Below are positions 1-7,160 of a stretch of 12,245 nucleotides of DNA, in pieces. This DNA is from Sulfurovum sp. UBA7648 (GTDB taxonomy: Bacteria; Campylobacterota; Campylobacteria; Campylobacterales; Sulfurovaceae). The stretch's first letter is position 1, and every line of letters starts with the position of its first letter. The position numbers were made by a program, and so were the translations under genes. Under the pieces are notes generated by a model. The model was not told the origin of the DNA and did no database searches. It was given only the letters and a program-made list of their open reading frames with translations. The stretch spans positions 7,592 to 19,836 of the forward strand of contig DLIG01000005.1 of the NCBI GenBank assembly GCA_002483605.1. Reading direction: 5' to 3'.

Positions 1-203
1 TTTTTGAGGATTATTTTTTGTTCATCGGTATTTAATACCGATTTATCAAGATAAACTTTGGCATCACTGCGGCCTTTAGAGCAAACCACATCCGTAACCC
101 CCAAAGTATTGAGCAATGGATCATCCAATGTACCTAAAGCCTCCGGTATAATCTCTTTTAAAATTGACTCTACTCGATGTCTTTTGATCTCTTCTTGGGT
201 CAT
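1..203 (-). CDS. rbfA: Ribosome-binding factor A, 5' part only (runs off the left edge)
   Basis: Reading down from the ATG at 203 gives about 67 codons with no stop before the window edge. The product begins MTQEEIKRHRVESILKEI and continues through TLGVTDVVCSKGRSDAKVYL. This fits the N-terminal half of RbfA, a small KH-fold protein that binds the 30S subunit and helps mature the 5' end of 16S rRNA. The start codon overlaps the infB stop as ATGA (203-200), so translation is probably coupled to infB; a GAGGAA lies about 11 nt upstream inside infB. RbfA beside IF-2 is a very widespread arrangement. The C-terminal part is outside the window, so intactness cannot be judged. The identification rests on context plus moderate sequence resemblance. 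Confidence 0.85.
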   Translation of the reverse strand, partial: MTQEEIKRHRVESILKEIIPEALGTLDDPLLNTLGVTDVVCSKGRSDAKVYLDKSVLNTDEQKIILK

Positions 204-2713
204 AGCGTTGCTTGTTCCTCAACATTTTTAAATGATTCTATGATATCGCCTGCTTTCATATCGTTGAAATTATCAAACATTATACCGCATTCATATCCGT
301 TTTTGACCTCTTTGACATCTTCGCTAAAACGTTTAAGCGATGATATGGTGCCTTCGTATATGACATTTTCACCTCTCATGACTCTAGCTTTACTGCCTCG
401 TTTGATACTGCCGCTTATAACTTTACAACCTGCGATGGTTCCGATTTTTGCCACAGTAAAGGTCTCTCTAACTTCTGCTTGTCCTGTAGCTTCTTCGCTT
501 ATAACAGGGCTCATCATGCCGCCAAGAAGATCTCTAACATCATCTAACAACTGATAGATAACAGAATAAGTCTTGATCTCAACTCCGAGCTCTTTTGCTT
601 TTTGTCCTACGCTGCTATTGGCTTTGACATTAAAACCTAAAATAACAACATGCTCTCCTGCGCTTGCCAGTGTGACATCGCTTTCCGTAATGCCGCCTAC
701 GCCCTCATGGATAATATTGACCTTAACCTCTTCATTTCTAAGCTTTTCAAGACTATTTTTGATAGCTTCAAGAGAACCTTGAACATCTGCTTTTAATATT
801 ATTGGCAATGCTTTTAGCTGTCCCTCTGTAATAAGTGCGGTCAAATCATCCAAAGATGCTTTTGTACTTTTAGAAAGCTGTTTGGCTCTATCATACTCTG
901 CTCTTTTGCTTGCTAATTCTCTGACATCTTTTTCACTGTCCATTGCTACAAGCACATCGCCCGCTCCTGGCACTTCATTTAAGCCTACAATTGCAGCAGG
1001 AGTGCTTGGCCCAATTTCTTTGACATTAGAGCCGTCATCAAGCTTGATAGCCTTAATACGTCCATATGTTTTACCGACAATTACATTATCTCCTACATGA
1101 AGCGTACCATTTTTAACTATAATATTTGCAACCGGCCCAAAACCTTTTTCAAGCGAACTTTCAACAACGATCGCTTTAGCTTTTCTAGATGGGTCAGCAG
1201 TAAGCTCCATGATCTCGGCTTGAAGCAAGATCACATCCAAAAGCTCTTCTATGCCAAGGCCTGTATGTGAAGACACAGGTACAAACTCATAATCCCCGCC
1301 CCAATCAACCGGAGTGACTCCTACTTCAGCAAGCTGTGCTTTTACCATATCAGGATTTGCACTCTCTTTATCCATTTTGGTAATTGCAACGATCATTGGC
1401 ACACCGGCAGCTTTTGCGTGGTTAATAGCTTCTTTTGTTTGAGGCATTACTCCATCATCTGCAGCTACAACAATGATAACTATATCGGTTGCCTGGGCTC
1501 CCCTGGAACGCATTTCAGTAAAAGCCTCGTGGCCCGGAGTATCTATGAATGTTATTTTTTTGCCGTTTTTTGCTACTTGATAAGCTCCAACATGCTGTGT
1601 GATACCGCCGGCTTCTCTAGCTGCGACTTTAGTGGAGCGAATTTTATCCAATAGAGATGTTTTACCGTGGTCAACGTGTCCCATTATAGTAATAACAGGA
1701 GGTCTCTCTTTAATATTTAGATCTTCTTCTTTATCATACGATCCAACATAATCAAGTGCATCCAACGGATTAATAGTAGTTACTTCAACACCGAATTCAT
1801 CTGAAAGTATCTCAATATCATCTTTATCCAAAAAGTCATTTTTTGTGACCATTGTTCCTAATGCAAATAGAACTTTTACAACCTCTCCTACACTTCTGCC
1901 GACTTTTTCTGCAAATTCATAGACTCTAACATTTTCAGGGATCTCGATTGCCGTTACTTGCTCTTGGCTTTCATCTGACTTGACATATCTTTTGCGCTTT
2001 TTACCGCCGCGACGAGTGCTTGTTTGCTGGTTGAATACTTGAGAAAAACGCGTTGGACGTTTTTCTTGCTCTTCTTTTCTTTTTTGTTCTTGACGCTTCA
2101 TCTCTTCATAGATATTCTTATCAGAGAAATCCAACAACACAACTTCTTGTTCCTCAAAAAGCTCAAAACCGCTGCCCATAAAATCTCTATCTTCAATGTC
2201 TAACTTTGAACCGCTCTCTTTTGCATTGATAGTTTTTTTTGGTTTTTTCTTTTTAGCGGCTTCCGGCGCAGCAACAACTGCAGGTTTAGGAGGTGTTTGT
2301 GCTTTTTGTTTGACTATTGTCATACCTGCAAGTATGTTCGTCTCTTTGTCTTTTATCTCTTGTGCAGTTGCTTTTGGAGTAACTTTAATAGAGCTTGAAA
2401 TATGAGAAGTTTTTGGCTTTTCTTTTTTAGGCTCAACTACGGATATTTTTTCTTCTTCTGCAGCAACAATGGTTGGCGCAACACTCTCTTCTGTTTTTTC
2501 ACTCTTGATAGCAGCTGTTTTTTTGGCTGGTTTTTTAAATTCCTGCGGCAATTCTCCGCTAACTATATAATTAAACAATACTTCTGCATTTTCAGTGCTA
2601 ATAGTGCTAGACGCTACTTTGACTGCAAATCCTAATTCTATAGCTTTATCCAATACCTCAGCATTCGAAAGCCCTGCTTCGGCAGCAACATCCTGGATTT
2701 TAACCTTATCCAT
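200..2713 (-). CDS. infB: Translation initiation factor IF-2
   Basis: This is the GTPase that brings fMet-tRNA to the 30S subunit and promotes subunit joining. The 837-aa product has the family layout. An IF2_N-type domain (residues 1-52) is followed by a Lys/Glu/Ala/Pro-rich linker (about 53-250) and a second N-terminal module (about 255-315, IEIPENVRVYEFAEKVG). The G domain has G1 GHVDHGKT at 345-352, a G2 region GITQHVGAYQV, G3 DTPGHE at 391-396, G4 at 445-448 and G5-like SSHTG. Domains II, III and C2 complete it. The G4 motif reads TKMD instead of the usual NKxD. I chose the ATG at 2713, four nt after AAGGAG (2723-2718). The in-frame TTG at 2716 is only one nt from that site. The gene overlaps the end of ylxR by 8 nt and rbfA by 4 nt. 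Confidence 0.97.
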   Translation of the reverse strand: MDKVKIQDVAAEAGLSNAEVLDKAIELGFAVKVASSTISTENAEVLFNYIVSGELPQEFKKPAKKTAAIKSEKTEESVAPTIVAAEEEKISVVEPKKEKPKTSHISSSIKVTPKATAQEIKDKETNILAGMTIVKQKAQTPPKPAVVAAPEAAKKKKPKKTINAKESGSKLDIEDRDFMGSGFELFEEQEVVLLDFSDKNIYEEMKRQEQKRKEEQEKRPTRFSQVFNQQTSTRRGGKKRKRYVKSDESQEQVTAIEIPENVRVYEFAEKVGRSVGEVVKVLFALGTMVTKNDFLDKDDIEILSDEFGVEVTTINPLDALDYVGSYDKEEDLNIKERPPVITIMGHVDHGKTSLLDKIRSTKVAAREAGGITQHVGAYQVAKNGKKITFIDTPGHEAFTEMRSRGAQATDIVIIVVAADDGVMPQTKEAINHAKAAGVPMIVAITKMDKESANPDMVKAQLAEVGVTPVDWGGDYEFVPVSSHTGLGIEELLDVILLQAEIMELTADPSRKAKAIVVESSLEKGFGPVANIIVKNGTLHVGDNVIVGKTYGRIKAIKLDDGSNVKEIGPSTPAAIVGLNEVPGAGDVLVAMDSEKDVRELASKRAEYDRAKQLSKSTKASLDDLTALITEGQLKALPIILKADVQGSLEAIKNSLEKLRNEEVKVNIIHEGVGGITESDVTLASAGEHVVILGFNVKANSSVGQKAKELGVEIKTYSVIYQLLDDVRDLLGGMMSPVISEEATGQAEVRETFTVAKIGTIAGCKVISGSIKRGSKARVMRGENVIYEGTISSLKRFSEDVKEVKNGYECGIMFDNFNDMKAGDIIESFKNVEEQATL

Positions 2714-2942
2714 CAATCTCCTTTAATAACTTGTCAACATAAGTTTCTTCAATTTTAAAACGCTTTGCCAACCCTTTTTTCTTTTTCTGATCTTGTACAC
2801 ATTCATTGCAAAGATAAAAGCTTCTGCCACTGCCATCGTATGAAACAATACTAGTCTCTTTGTGCTGTAATCTTATGAGAGTATGCTGAAAAGCCCTTTG
2901 TCTGCAAGCGATACACATTCTTATAGGTTCTCTTTTCGACAT
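2706..2942 (-). CDS. ylxR: YlxR-family (DUF448) protein
   Basis: This 78-aa basic protein has the family signature RMCIACR near the N-terminus (residues 8-14) and GRSFYLC in the middle, with a further Cys in NECV. YlxR proteins are small putative RNA-binding proteins usually encoded between nusA and infB. One member has been reported to influence RNase P, but a role here is not established. Its stop codon lies 8 nt inside infB. A strong promoter-like sequence ends only five nt before the ATG at 2942, and no Shine-Dalgarno sequence precedes it. The message may therefore be leaderless, or translation may begin at Met9, which would still keep the RMC motif largely intact. Confidence 0.88.
   Translation of the reverse strand: MSKREPIRMCIACRQRAFQHTLIRLQHKETSIVSYDGSGRSFYLCNECVQDQKKKKGLAKRFKIEETYVDKLLKEIDG
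2718..2723 (-). promoter_or_regulatory. Ribosome binding site that sets the infB start
   Basis: AAGGAG on the minus strand lies inside the last codons of ylxR, four nt before the ATG at 2713. It favours this ATG over the in-frame TTG at 2716 and implies coupling of infB to ylxR translation. Confidence 0.7.
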
Positions 2943-2947
2943 CGCGT

Positions 2948-2961
2948 ATTATACCAAAAAA
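2948..2961 (-). promoter_or_regulatory. Extended -10 promoter for ylxR-infB-rbfA
   Basis: Read on the minus strand this is TTTTTTGGTATAAT: a T-run, a TGG extension and a perfect TATAAT (2953-2948). That is the housekeeping promoter form of Campylobacterota, which lack a conserved -35. Transcription would start near 2941-2942, at or beside the A of the ylxR ATG. The upstream thrB stop codon is only 5 nt away (2966-2968), so this promoter would separate the translation genes from the biosynthetic genes before them. Confidence 0.65.
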
Positions 2962-2965
2962 GAGT

Positions 2966-3847
2966 TTAACTCTTTGCTATAACGCCGTAATTATCAAGGC
3001 CGCAGACAAATATTCTAAATTCAGGAAAGCTATTTTGCAAAGCCTTTGCAATTTTTTTGCTATCTTTGTCATAACATAGATTAAAAAACGTAGATCCGCT
3101 GCCTGAAAGAGTACTCATTAAAGCACCCTCTTTAAGAGCGATCTTTTGAACTTCAAAAAGCTCTGGCATCATTTTCATTCGTCTGGTTTGATGCAGTTTA
3201 TCTTTTGATGCTATTCGCAACAGATCCCATGATTCACTCATAAATAATGCCGTCATATATGCCGATCTGGATAATGAATACACTGTTTCATCTTTTGTAT
3301 AAACCTTGGGAAGTGTCGTGCGTGATTTTGCAGTAGAGATTGTTTTGTTTGGAACAACCAGCACGGCTTTTAAATAATCAGGTAAACGTCTTTTCTTGCT
3401 GTAAACACGGCCGTCCTCTACGCATGCTACGTTAAAACCGCCCATTACTGCAGGTGTTATATTATCCGGATGCTTTTCATAAACAAGAGCTAAGTTTAAC
3501 AATTCTCTTTTTGTATACGATACACCTGCTGCCGTATATGCACATGCCAATGCGGCTACGATAACGGCCGATGAACTCCCAAGTCCTCTTGAGATTGGGA
3601 TTCGATTTAAAAATTCAAAACGAAATGCATCTTCTTTGCCTGTTAATCTTTTGTAGTGGGTAGAAAATATATCTAAAAAAAGAAGGTTTTTTCTAATCTT
3701 TACATTTTCTGCCCCTTCTCCATGGGTAGCAAGACTAAGAAATGATGATGGCTTAATAACAACTTCGTTGCGTAAATCTACAGCCAAGCCCAATGCATCA
3801 AACCCGGGACCTAGATTAGCACTAGTTGCAGGAACACTTACAAACAA
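2966..3847 (-). CDS. thrB: Homoserine kinase
   Basis: This GHMP-family kinase phosphorylates L-homoserine with ATP on the way to threonine. The frame extends upstream to 3901, but the family N-terminus (M-F-V-S-V-PATSANLGPGFDALGL) begins at the TTG at 3847. That codon follows AAAGGG (3859-3854) with six-nt spacing, giving 293 aa, the usual length. Visible motifs are PATSANLGPGFD (6-17), the GHMP ATP loop PISRGLGSSSA (84-94), EKHPDNITPAVMGG (124-137) and the C-terminal MSTLSGSGSTFF (244-255). The ribosome binding site overlaps the tsaB stop codon, so the two genes look translationally coupled. The product supplies threonine, which is also the substrate for the t6A pathway served by the upstream gene. 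Confidence 0.95.
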   Translation of the reverse strand: MFVSVPATSANLGPGFDALGLAVDLRNEVVIKPSSFLSLATHGEGAENVKIRKNLLFLDIFSTHYKRLTGKEDAFRFEFLNRIPISRGLGSSSAVIVAALACAYTAAGVSYTKRELLNLALVYEKHPDNITPAVMGGFNVACVEDGRVYSKKRRLPDYLKAVLVVPNKTISTAKSRTTLPKVYTKDETVYSLSRSAYMTALFMSESWDLLRIASKDKLHQTRRMKMMPELFEVQKIALKEGALMSTLSGSGSTFFNLCYDKDSKKIAKALQNSFPEFRIFVCGLDNYGVIAKS

Positions 3848-3853
3848 TTTATA

Positions 3854-3859
3854 CCCTTT
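3854..3859 (-). promoter_or_regulatory. Ribosome binding site supporting a TTG start of thrB
   Basis: AAAGGG on the minus strand shares bases with the tsaB TAA stop (3860-3858) and lies six nt before the TTG at 3847. It decides against the upstream ATGs at 3901 and 3892, which lie inside tsaB and would add 18 or 15 residues not typical of ThrB. Confidence 0.6.
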
Positions 3860-4298
3860 AGACTGCCGGCAAAATATGCAATGGCATAGCATCAAAATCA
3901 AGTTTTATATCTTGAAGATTTTTTGGCAATGCAAAAGACATATTTGGCGCCTGGTCAAATTTTTTTGTTATTATAGTCTCTTTTTCTTTGACAAAGTATA
4001 GATTGCCCATTGCTTTTATCGGTCTGTTGTCATTGCATTCAAAACCGCTGCAGCCGACACAAGATATGCCCTTGGCAATTTCTATGGTCTTTAATGTTAT
4101 AAATGTAAGTTTGGTAGCCATATGGCTTCCGGGCCCGCTGGTATAAATTATCGAGTTTATATCATATGCATCCAAAATAGGCATAAGAAACGGCAAAAGA
4201 GCATCTGAAATCTTTTCATTAGAACTCCACTCTTGCACTAATTGTTTATCATGATAAAGTCCTATCAAAAACGGGGAAGCGATAGATATTATTAGCAC
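3858..4298 (-). CDS. tsaB: Short TsaB-like protein (t6A tRNA modification)
   Basis: TsaB is a partner of TsaD in making N6-threonylcarbamoyl-adenosine at position 37 of ANN-decoding tRNAs. The protein begins MLIISIASPFLIGLY, a typical strand of the ASKHA fold. It carries SGPGSHMATKLTFITLKTI around residues 54-72, matching the family motif GPGSFTGxRIG in relaxed form. At about 146 aa it is much shorter than the roughly 230-aa E. coli protein and seems to keep only the N-terminal lobe. I recall a similar short gene between lpxC and thrB in C. jejuni. I chose the GTG at 4298, one nt after the lpxC stop, because it starts the first beta-strand. The frame extends to an ATG at 4346 inside lpxC, but neither start has a clear ribosome binding site. 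Confidence 0.72.
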   Translation of the reverse strand: MLIISIASPFLIGLYHDKQLVQEWSSNEKISDALLPFLMPILDAYDINSIIYTSGPGSHMATKLTFITLKTIEIAKGISCVGCSGFECNDNRPIKAMGNLYFVKEKETIITKKFDQAPNMSFALPKNLQDIKLDFDAMPLHILPAV

Positions 4299-4299
4299 A

Positions 4300-5190
4300 T
4301 CATGCTGTGGCAAAACTTTTTTCAAATTCCCTACTTTGTACAGCATCTACAGCTACAATTTCATAATTAGTGCTCTCTTCTTTAAGCTTTGCAATGAGCT
4401 GGGAATTTAGCTTATGGCTTCCGGCAAAAGATTCATAAGCTCCCAATATAGCACATCCCCCTACCATCATATCGCCCATAGCATCCAATATTTTATGTCT
4501 TACAAACTCATTGTCAAAACGCAACCCTTCCGGATTTAGGATCTTATGCTCATCCAATCCTATTGCATTTTGCAAAGTAGCGCCAAGAGCTAGATTTTTA
4601 TTTTGAAGATATTGTATGTCTTTTGCAAATCCGAAAGTTCTAGCTCTTGCTATCTCATCTATAAACTTTTTGGTACTGAGAGTAAAAGAGTATGATTGTT
4701 CTGTGATAGCCGGGTGTTCAAAATATATTTTAAAATCAAATGTAGCTTTATCACTTGGCATGAATCGAACAAATTTGTCACCCTCTCTGACCTCTACAGG
4801 TTTTAAAATTCTCATAATATTTTTAGGAGCATCAAGCGTTTGAATACCTGCCTCATCAAGCAAAAGGCAAAACGAAATGGCAGAGCCGTCCATAATAGGC
4901 ATTTCATTGCCATCAACAATAACTCTAAGATTATCAATGCCATAAGCATAAACTGCTGAAAGGAAATGTTCTATAGTAGATATAAAACCTTTTTCATTGC
5001 CGATCACCGTAGCCATTTGAGTATCGATCACACTTGATGGTTTTAGCGGAATAGTAAGAGCGATATCTTCACGGTAAAATACTATACCGCTATTTGGGCC
5101 CATAGGTTCCAATCTCAACCTAATAGGCTCACCCTTATGCAACCCAATACCGACTGCTTCAACAGGTTTTTTGATGGTTCTTTGCTGCAT
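4300..5190 (-). CDS. lpxC: UDP-3-O-acyl-N-acetylglucosamine deacetylase
   Basis: LpxC is the zinc enzyme that performs the committed step of lipid A synthesis, removing acetate from UDP-3-O-acyl-GlcNAc at the inner face of the cytoplasmic membrane. At 296 aa it is of normal length. The zinc ligands can be placed at His75 (in TIEHFLSA), His232 and Asp236 (in RHKILDAMGD). Glu74 is the catalytic base position and His259 (in AGSHKLN) the second catalytic residue. The GLDEHKILNPEGLRFDNEF segment before His232 is also typical. The ATG at 5190 follows AAAGGG with a four-nt spacer. Its presence shows that the organism makes lipid A and so is Gram-negative. Its stop lies one nt before the proposed tsaB start. 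Confidence 0.97.
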   Translation of the reverse strand: MQQRTIKKPVEAVGIGLHKGEPIRLRLEPMGPNSGIVFYREDIALTIPLKPSSVIDTQMATVIGNEKGFISTIEHFLSAVYAYGIDNLRVIVDGNEMPIMDGSAISFCLLLDEAGIQTLDAPKNIMRILKPVEVREGDKFVRFMPSDKATFDFKIYFEHPAITEQSYSFTLSTKKFIDEIARARTFGFAKDIQYLQNKNLALGATLQNAIGLDEHKILNPEGLRFDNEFVRHKILDAMGDMMVGGCAILGAYESFAGSHKLNSQLIAKLKEESTNYEIVAVDAVQSREFEKSFATA

Positions 5191-5218
5191 TATGCCCTTT
5201 CTTTAAAATAATTATTTT

Positions 5219-5224
5219 ATTATA
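5219..5224 (-). promoter_or_regulatory. Candidate -10 box for the lpxC-tsaB-thrB run
   Basis: A perfect TATAAT on the minus strand lies in the 46-bp AT-rich gap between nadC and lpxC. A start near 5212 would give a leader of about 20 nt that includes the AAAGGG site of lpxC. There is no TGn extension, and the surroundings are so AT-rich that a chance match is possible. Confidence 0.4.
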
Positions 5225-5236
5225 CTATATTTTTTA

Positions 5237-6058
5237 TTAGCTCTCTATCTTCATAGAAAGATCAATCCAATTAGCTTGATGGATGATACTGCCTGTAGAG
5301 ATAGCATCCACACCGCTTGATGCAACCTCTTTAATAGTATCAAGCGTAATATTACCGCTGGCTTCTAACAGTACATGTGGATATTTATCATTCCTAAAGA
5401 CAACCACTTTTTTCATTTGTTCTATACTCATATTGTCACACATGACTATGTCCGCTCCTAGCTCCATGGCTTTTTGAGCCATCTCTATACTCTCGCATTC
5501 TATTTCAATAGCAGTAGTAAATGGTATGTTTTTGCGAGCTTGCTTAATATAATTTGGCAGATCATCTATGGTTGCTAGATGCGTATCTTTGAGCATAAGT
5601 GCATCATCAAGTCCCATACGATGATTTATACCGCCTCCGCAACGAACGGCATATTTTTCAAATACACGAAGCATTGGCCTTGTTTTGCGAGTATCTAAAA
5701 GTTTTACGGCGCTTCCATCAAGTGCTTTAGCATATTTTGATGTCAACGTAGCAATAGAACTTGCATGCAGCACTATATTAAGAATTGATCTCTCTAGAGC
5801 TAAAATTGTTTTATTGTCTCCTTTGATAAATAAAAGCTTTTTGCCGCTTACAAACTCTTCTCCGTCATCTATATTCCACTTGATATCTACAGGATACAAC
5901 TTGGAAAAAACTTCTACATATTCTCGTCCTGCAAATACTCCGTTGCTTTTTGAAAGTATATAAGCAGTAACATTTTTAGTTTCTCCAAAAAAAGAGAACA
6001 TATCACCTCTGCCGATATCTTCGGCCACTGTTGATCTGATAAAAGACTCTTTATGCAT
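5237..6058 (-). CDS. nadC: Nicotinate-nucleotide pyrophosphorylase (quinolinate phosphoribosyltransferase)
   Basis: NadC converts quinolinate and PRPP to nicotinate mononucleotide, CO2 and PPi in de novo NAD synthesis. The 273-aa product carries the family block LDTRKTRPMLRVFEKYA (121-137), then RCGGGINHRMGLDDALMLKD (139-158), which form the basic quinolinate/PRPP pocket. It also has ALERSILNIVLHASSIAT (87-104), EIECES, MCDNMS and LEASGNI of the barrel. I chose the ATG at 6058, five nt after AAGGAG (6069-6064). The frame runs back to an ATG at 6082 inside nadA, but that has no ribosome binding site. The gene starts 10 nt after the nadA stop, so nadA and nadC form one transcription unit. nadB is not in the window. 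Confidence 0.96.
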   Translation of the reverse strand: MHKESFIRSTVAEDIGRGDMFSFFGETKNVTAYILSKSNGVFAGREYVEVFSKLYPVDIKWNIDDGEEFVSGKKLLFIKGDNKTILALERSILNIVLHASSIATLTSKYAKALDGSAVKLLDTRKTRPMLRVFEKYAVRCGGGINHRMGLDDALMLKDTHLATIDDLPNYIKQARKNIPFTTAIEIECESIEMAQKAMELGADIVMCDNMSIEQMKKVVVFRNDKYPHVLLEASGNITLDTIKEVASSGVDAISTGSIIHQANWIDLSMKIES

Positions 6059-6063
6059 GATAT

Positions 6064-6069
6064 CTCCTT
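6064..6069 (-). promoter_or_regulatory. Ribosome binding site that sets the nadC start
   Basis: A full AAGGAG on the minus strand touches the nadA stop codon and lies five nt before the ATG at 6058. It supports this start over the ATG at 6082. Confidence 0.7.
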
Positions 6070-7058
6070 TATTGCACTTCAAGCATTCTCAAGAGTGCCA
6101 GATTGGCATATTTTCTCGTATGCTCATCTACAAAGATCTCATTGATCGGATCGCCATCTTCTATTGATTTAAGAGTGCGATATAGATCTTCTAGTGTTGT
6201 TTCATTCATTGTAGGACATTCAGGCTTAGTAGAAGATAAAACATATGTATTGGCTTTTCTCATACGGTTGACTAGATTATATTCAGTACCTACTGCAACT
6301 TTTTGATCAATATCAAGCTCATTGACATACTTAATAAGCTGAGAAGTTGAGCCGACAAAATCTGCTAGTGCCGTAACTTTGGGATCGCACTCGGGATGAA
6401 CCGCTATTTTAATGCCAGGATATTTGCGGCGATAAAACTCGACATCTGCGGGTGTAAAGAGTTGATGTACCGAGCAAAAACCGTTAAAGCAGATGACGTC
6501 GGCTTCTTTGGGGTCGCATTCGCCCACACCGATCACACATGATTTTAATCCCATTTGAATGGCAAAATTCTGCCCCAAACAACGATCTGGAACAAACAGT
6601 ATCTTTTTACCGCTCTCTAAGCCTTTTTGAATGATCTTATAAGCATTTGCGCTCGTACATACCATTCCGCCCATCTCTCCCACTTTGGCTTTGACACTTG
6701 CATCTGAATTTATATAAGTTATCGGCAAAATATTTTCTTTTGGTATTCCTCGCTCGACCATATAAGCTACACTTTGATCAAAATAGCTATCATCTATCAT
6801 CTTTGCCATTGCACAACAGGCAACGCGCGGCATCAATACTCTCTTTTCCGGAGATATGACTTTTACGCTTTGGCCCATAAAACCGACGCCGCAAAATATT
6901 ATCCATTCATTTGGATCATTTTGGCATTTTCTGGCAAGCTCCAATGAATCACCGACGATATCTGCTATCTCAAAAACTTCATCTCTTTGATAATAGTGCG
7001 ACACTATTTTAACCGGTAATGCGGCTTTAAGTCTCTCTATCTCTTTTTTATAATCCAT
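6069..7058 (-). CDS. nadA: Quinolinate synthase NadA
   Basis: NadA is the [4Fe-4S] enzyme that condenses iminoaspartate with dihydroxyacetone phosphate to make quinolinate, the NAD precursor. The 329-aa product shows the three repeated subdomains of the family: HYYQRDEVFEIADIVGDSLE (21-40), CGVGFMGQSVKVISPEK (56-72), VPDRCLGQNFA (156-166) and HPECDPKV (221-228). The three cluster ligands expected from the family align to Cys82 (in ACCAMAKM), Cys195 (in GFCSVHQLF) and Cys281 (in PECPTMNETTLEDLY). The ATG at 7058 follows AAAGGG with a five-nt spacer. It is the first gene of the minus-strand run and diverges from plsY. Confidence 0.96.
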   Translation of the reverse strand: MDYKKEIERLKAALPVKIVSHYYQRDEVFEIADIVGDSLELARKCQNDPNEWIIFCGVGFMGQSVKVISPEKRVLMPRVACCAMAKMIDDSYFDQSVAYMVERGIPKENILPITYINSDASVKAKVGEMGGMVCTSANAYKIIQKGLESGKKILFVPDRCLGQNFAIQMGLKSCVIGVGECDPKEADVICFNGFCSVHQLFTPADVEFYRRKYPGIKIAVHPECDPKVTALADFVGSTSQLIKYVNELDIDQKVAVGTEYNLVNRMRKANTYVLSSTKPECPTMNETTLEDLYRTLKSIEDGDPINEIFVDEHTRKYANLALLRMLEVQ

Positions 7059-7109
7059 ATTTACCCTTTTGTTCTCTTTTTTGGATACCGATTGGTTAAA
7101 ATTGGAGCT

Positions 7110-7133
7110 ATTTTATCTAAAATCGGATAAAAT
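7110..7133. promoter_or_regulatory. Palindrome with paired -10-like boxes between nadA and plsY
   Basis: ATTTTATC (7110-7117) and GATAAAAT (7126-7133) form a perfect 8-bp inverted repeat separated by 8 nt. Each arm contains TAAAAT, a 5/6 match to TATAAT, oriented outward. One at 7128-7133 on the plus strand would start plsY about 20 nt before its ATG. The other at 7115-7110 on the minus strand would start nadA about 45 nt before its ATG. Short A and T tracts recur about every 10 nt around it, as in Campylobacterota promoters. The symmetry may reflect two divergent promoters or a binding site for a dimeric regulator. Confidence 0.45.
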
Positions 7134-7160
7134 TGCATTAACATTACATCTGGAGAGACC

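Noticed and set aside
177..554. 125-codon plus-strand frame antisense to infB and rbfA
   Set aside because: The opposite strand encodes conserved IF-2 domain C2; this frame has the Ser/Leu-rich look of an antisense shadow.
2402..2635. Phe-rich plus-strand frame opposite the IF-2 N-terminal linker
   Set aside because: The Phe-rich composition is the complement of the Lys/Glu-rich linker codons and is not a membrane protein.
2714..2716. TTG at 2716 as the infB start
   Set aside because: It lies one nt from AAGGAG, too close for use; the ATG at 2713 has workable spacing.
2959..2975. AAAGAG/CTCTTT hairpin across the thrB stop followed by T residues, possibly a terminator
   Set aside because: The stem is only 6 bp with two G:C pairs, and its T-run is better explained as part of the ylxR promoter.
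3848..3901. ATG at 3901 as the thrB start
   Set aside because: It would add 18 residues coded within tsaB and unlike the ThrB N-terminus; the TTG at 3847 has a ribosome binding site.
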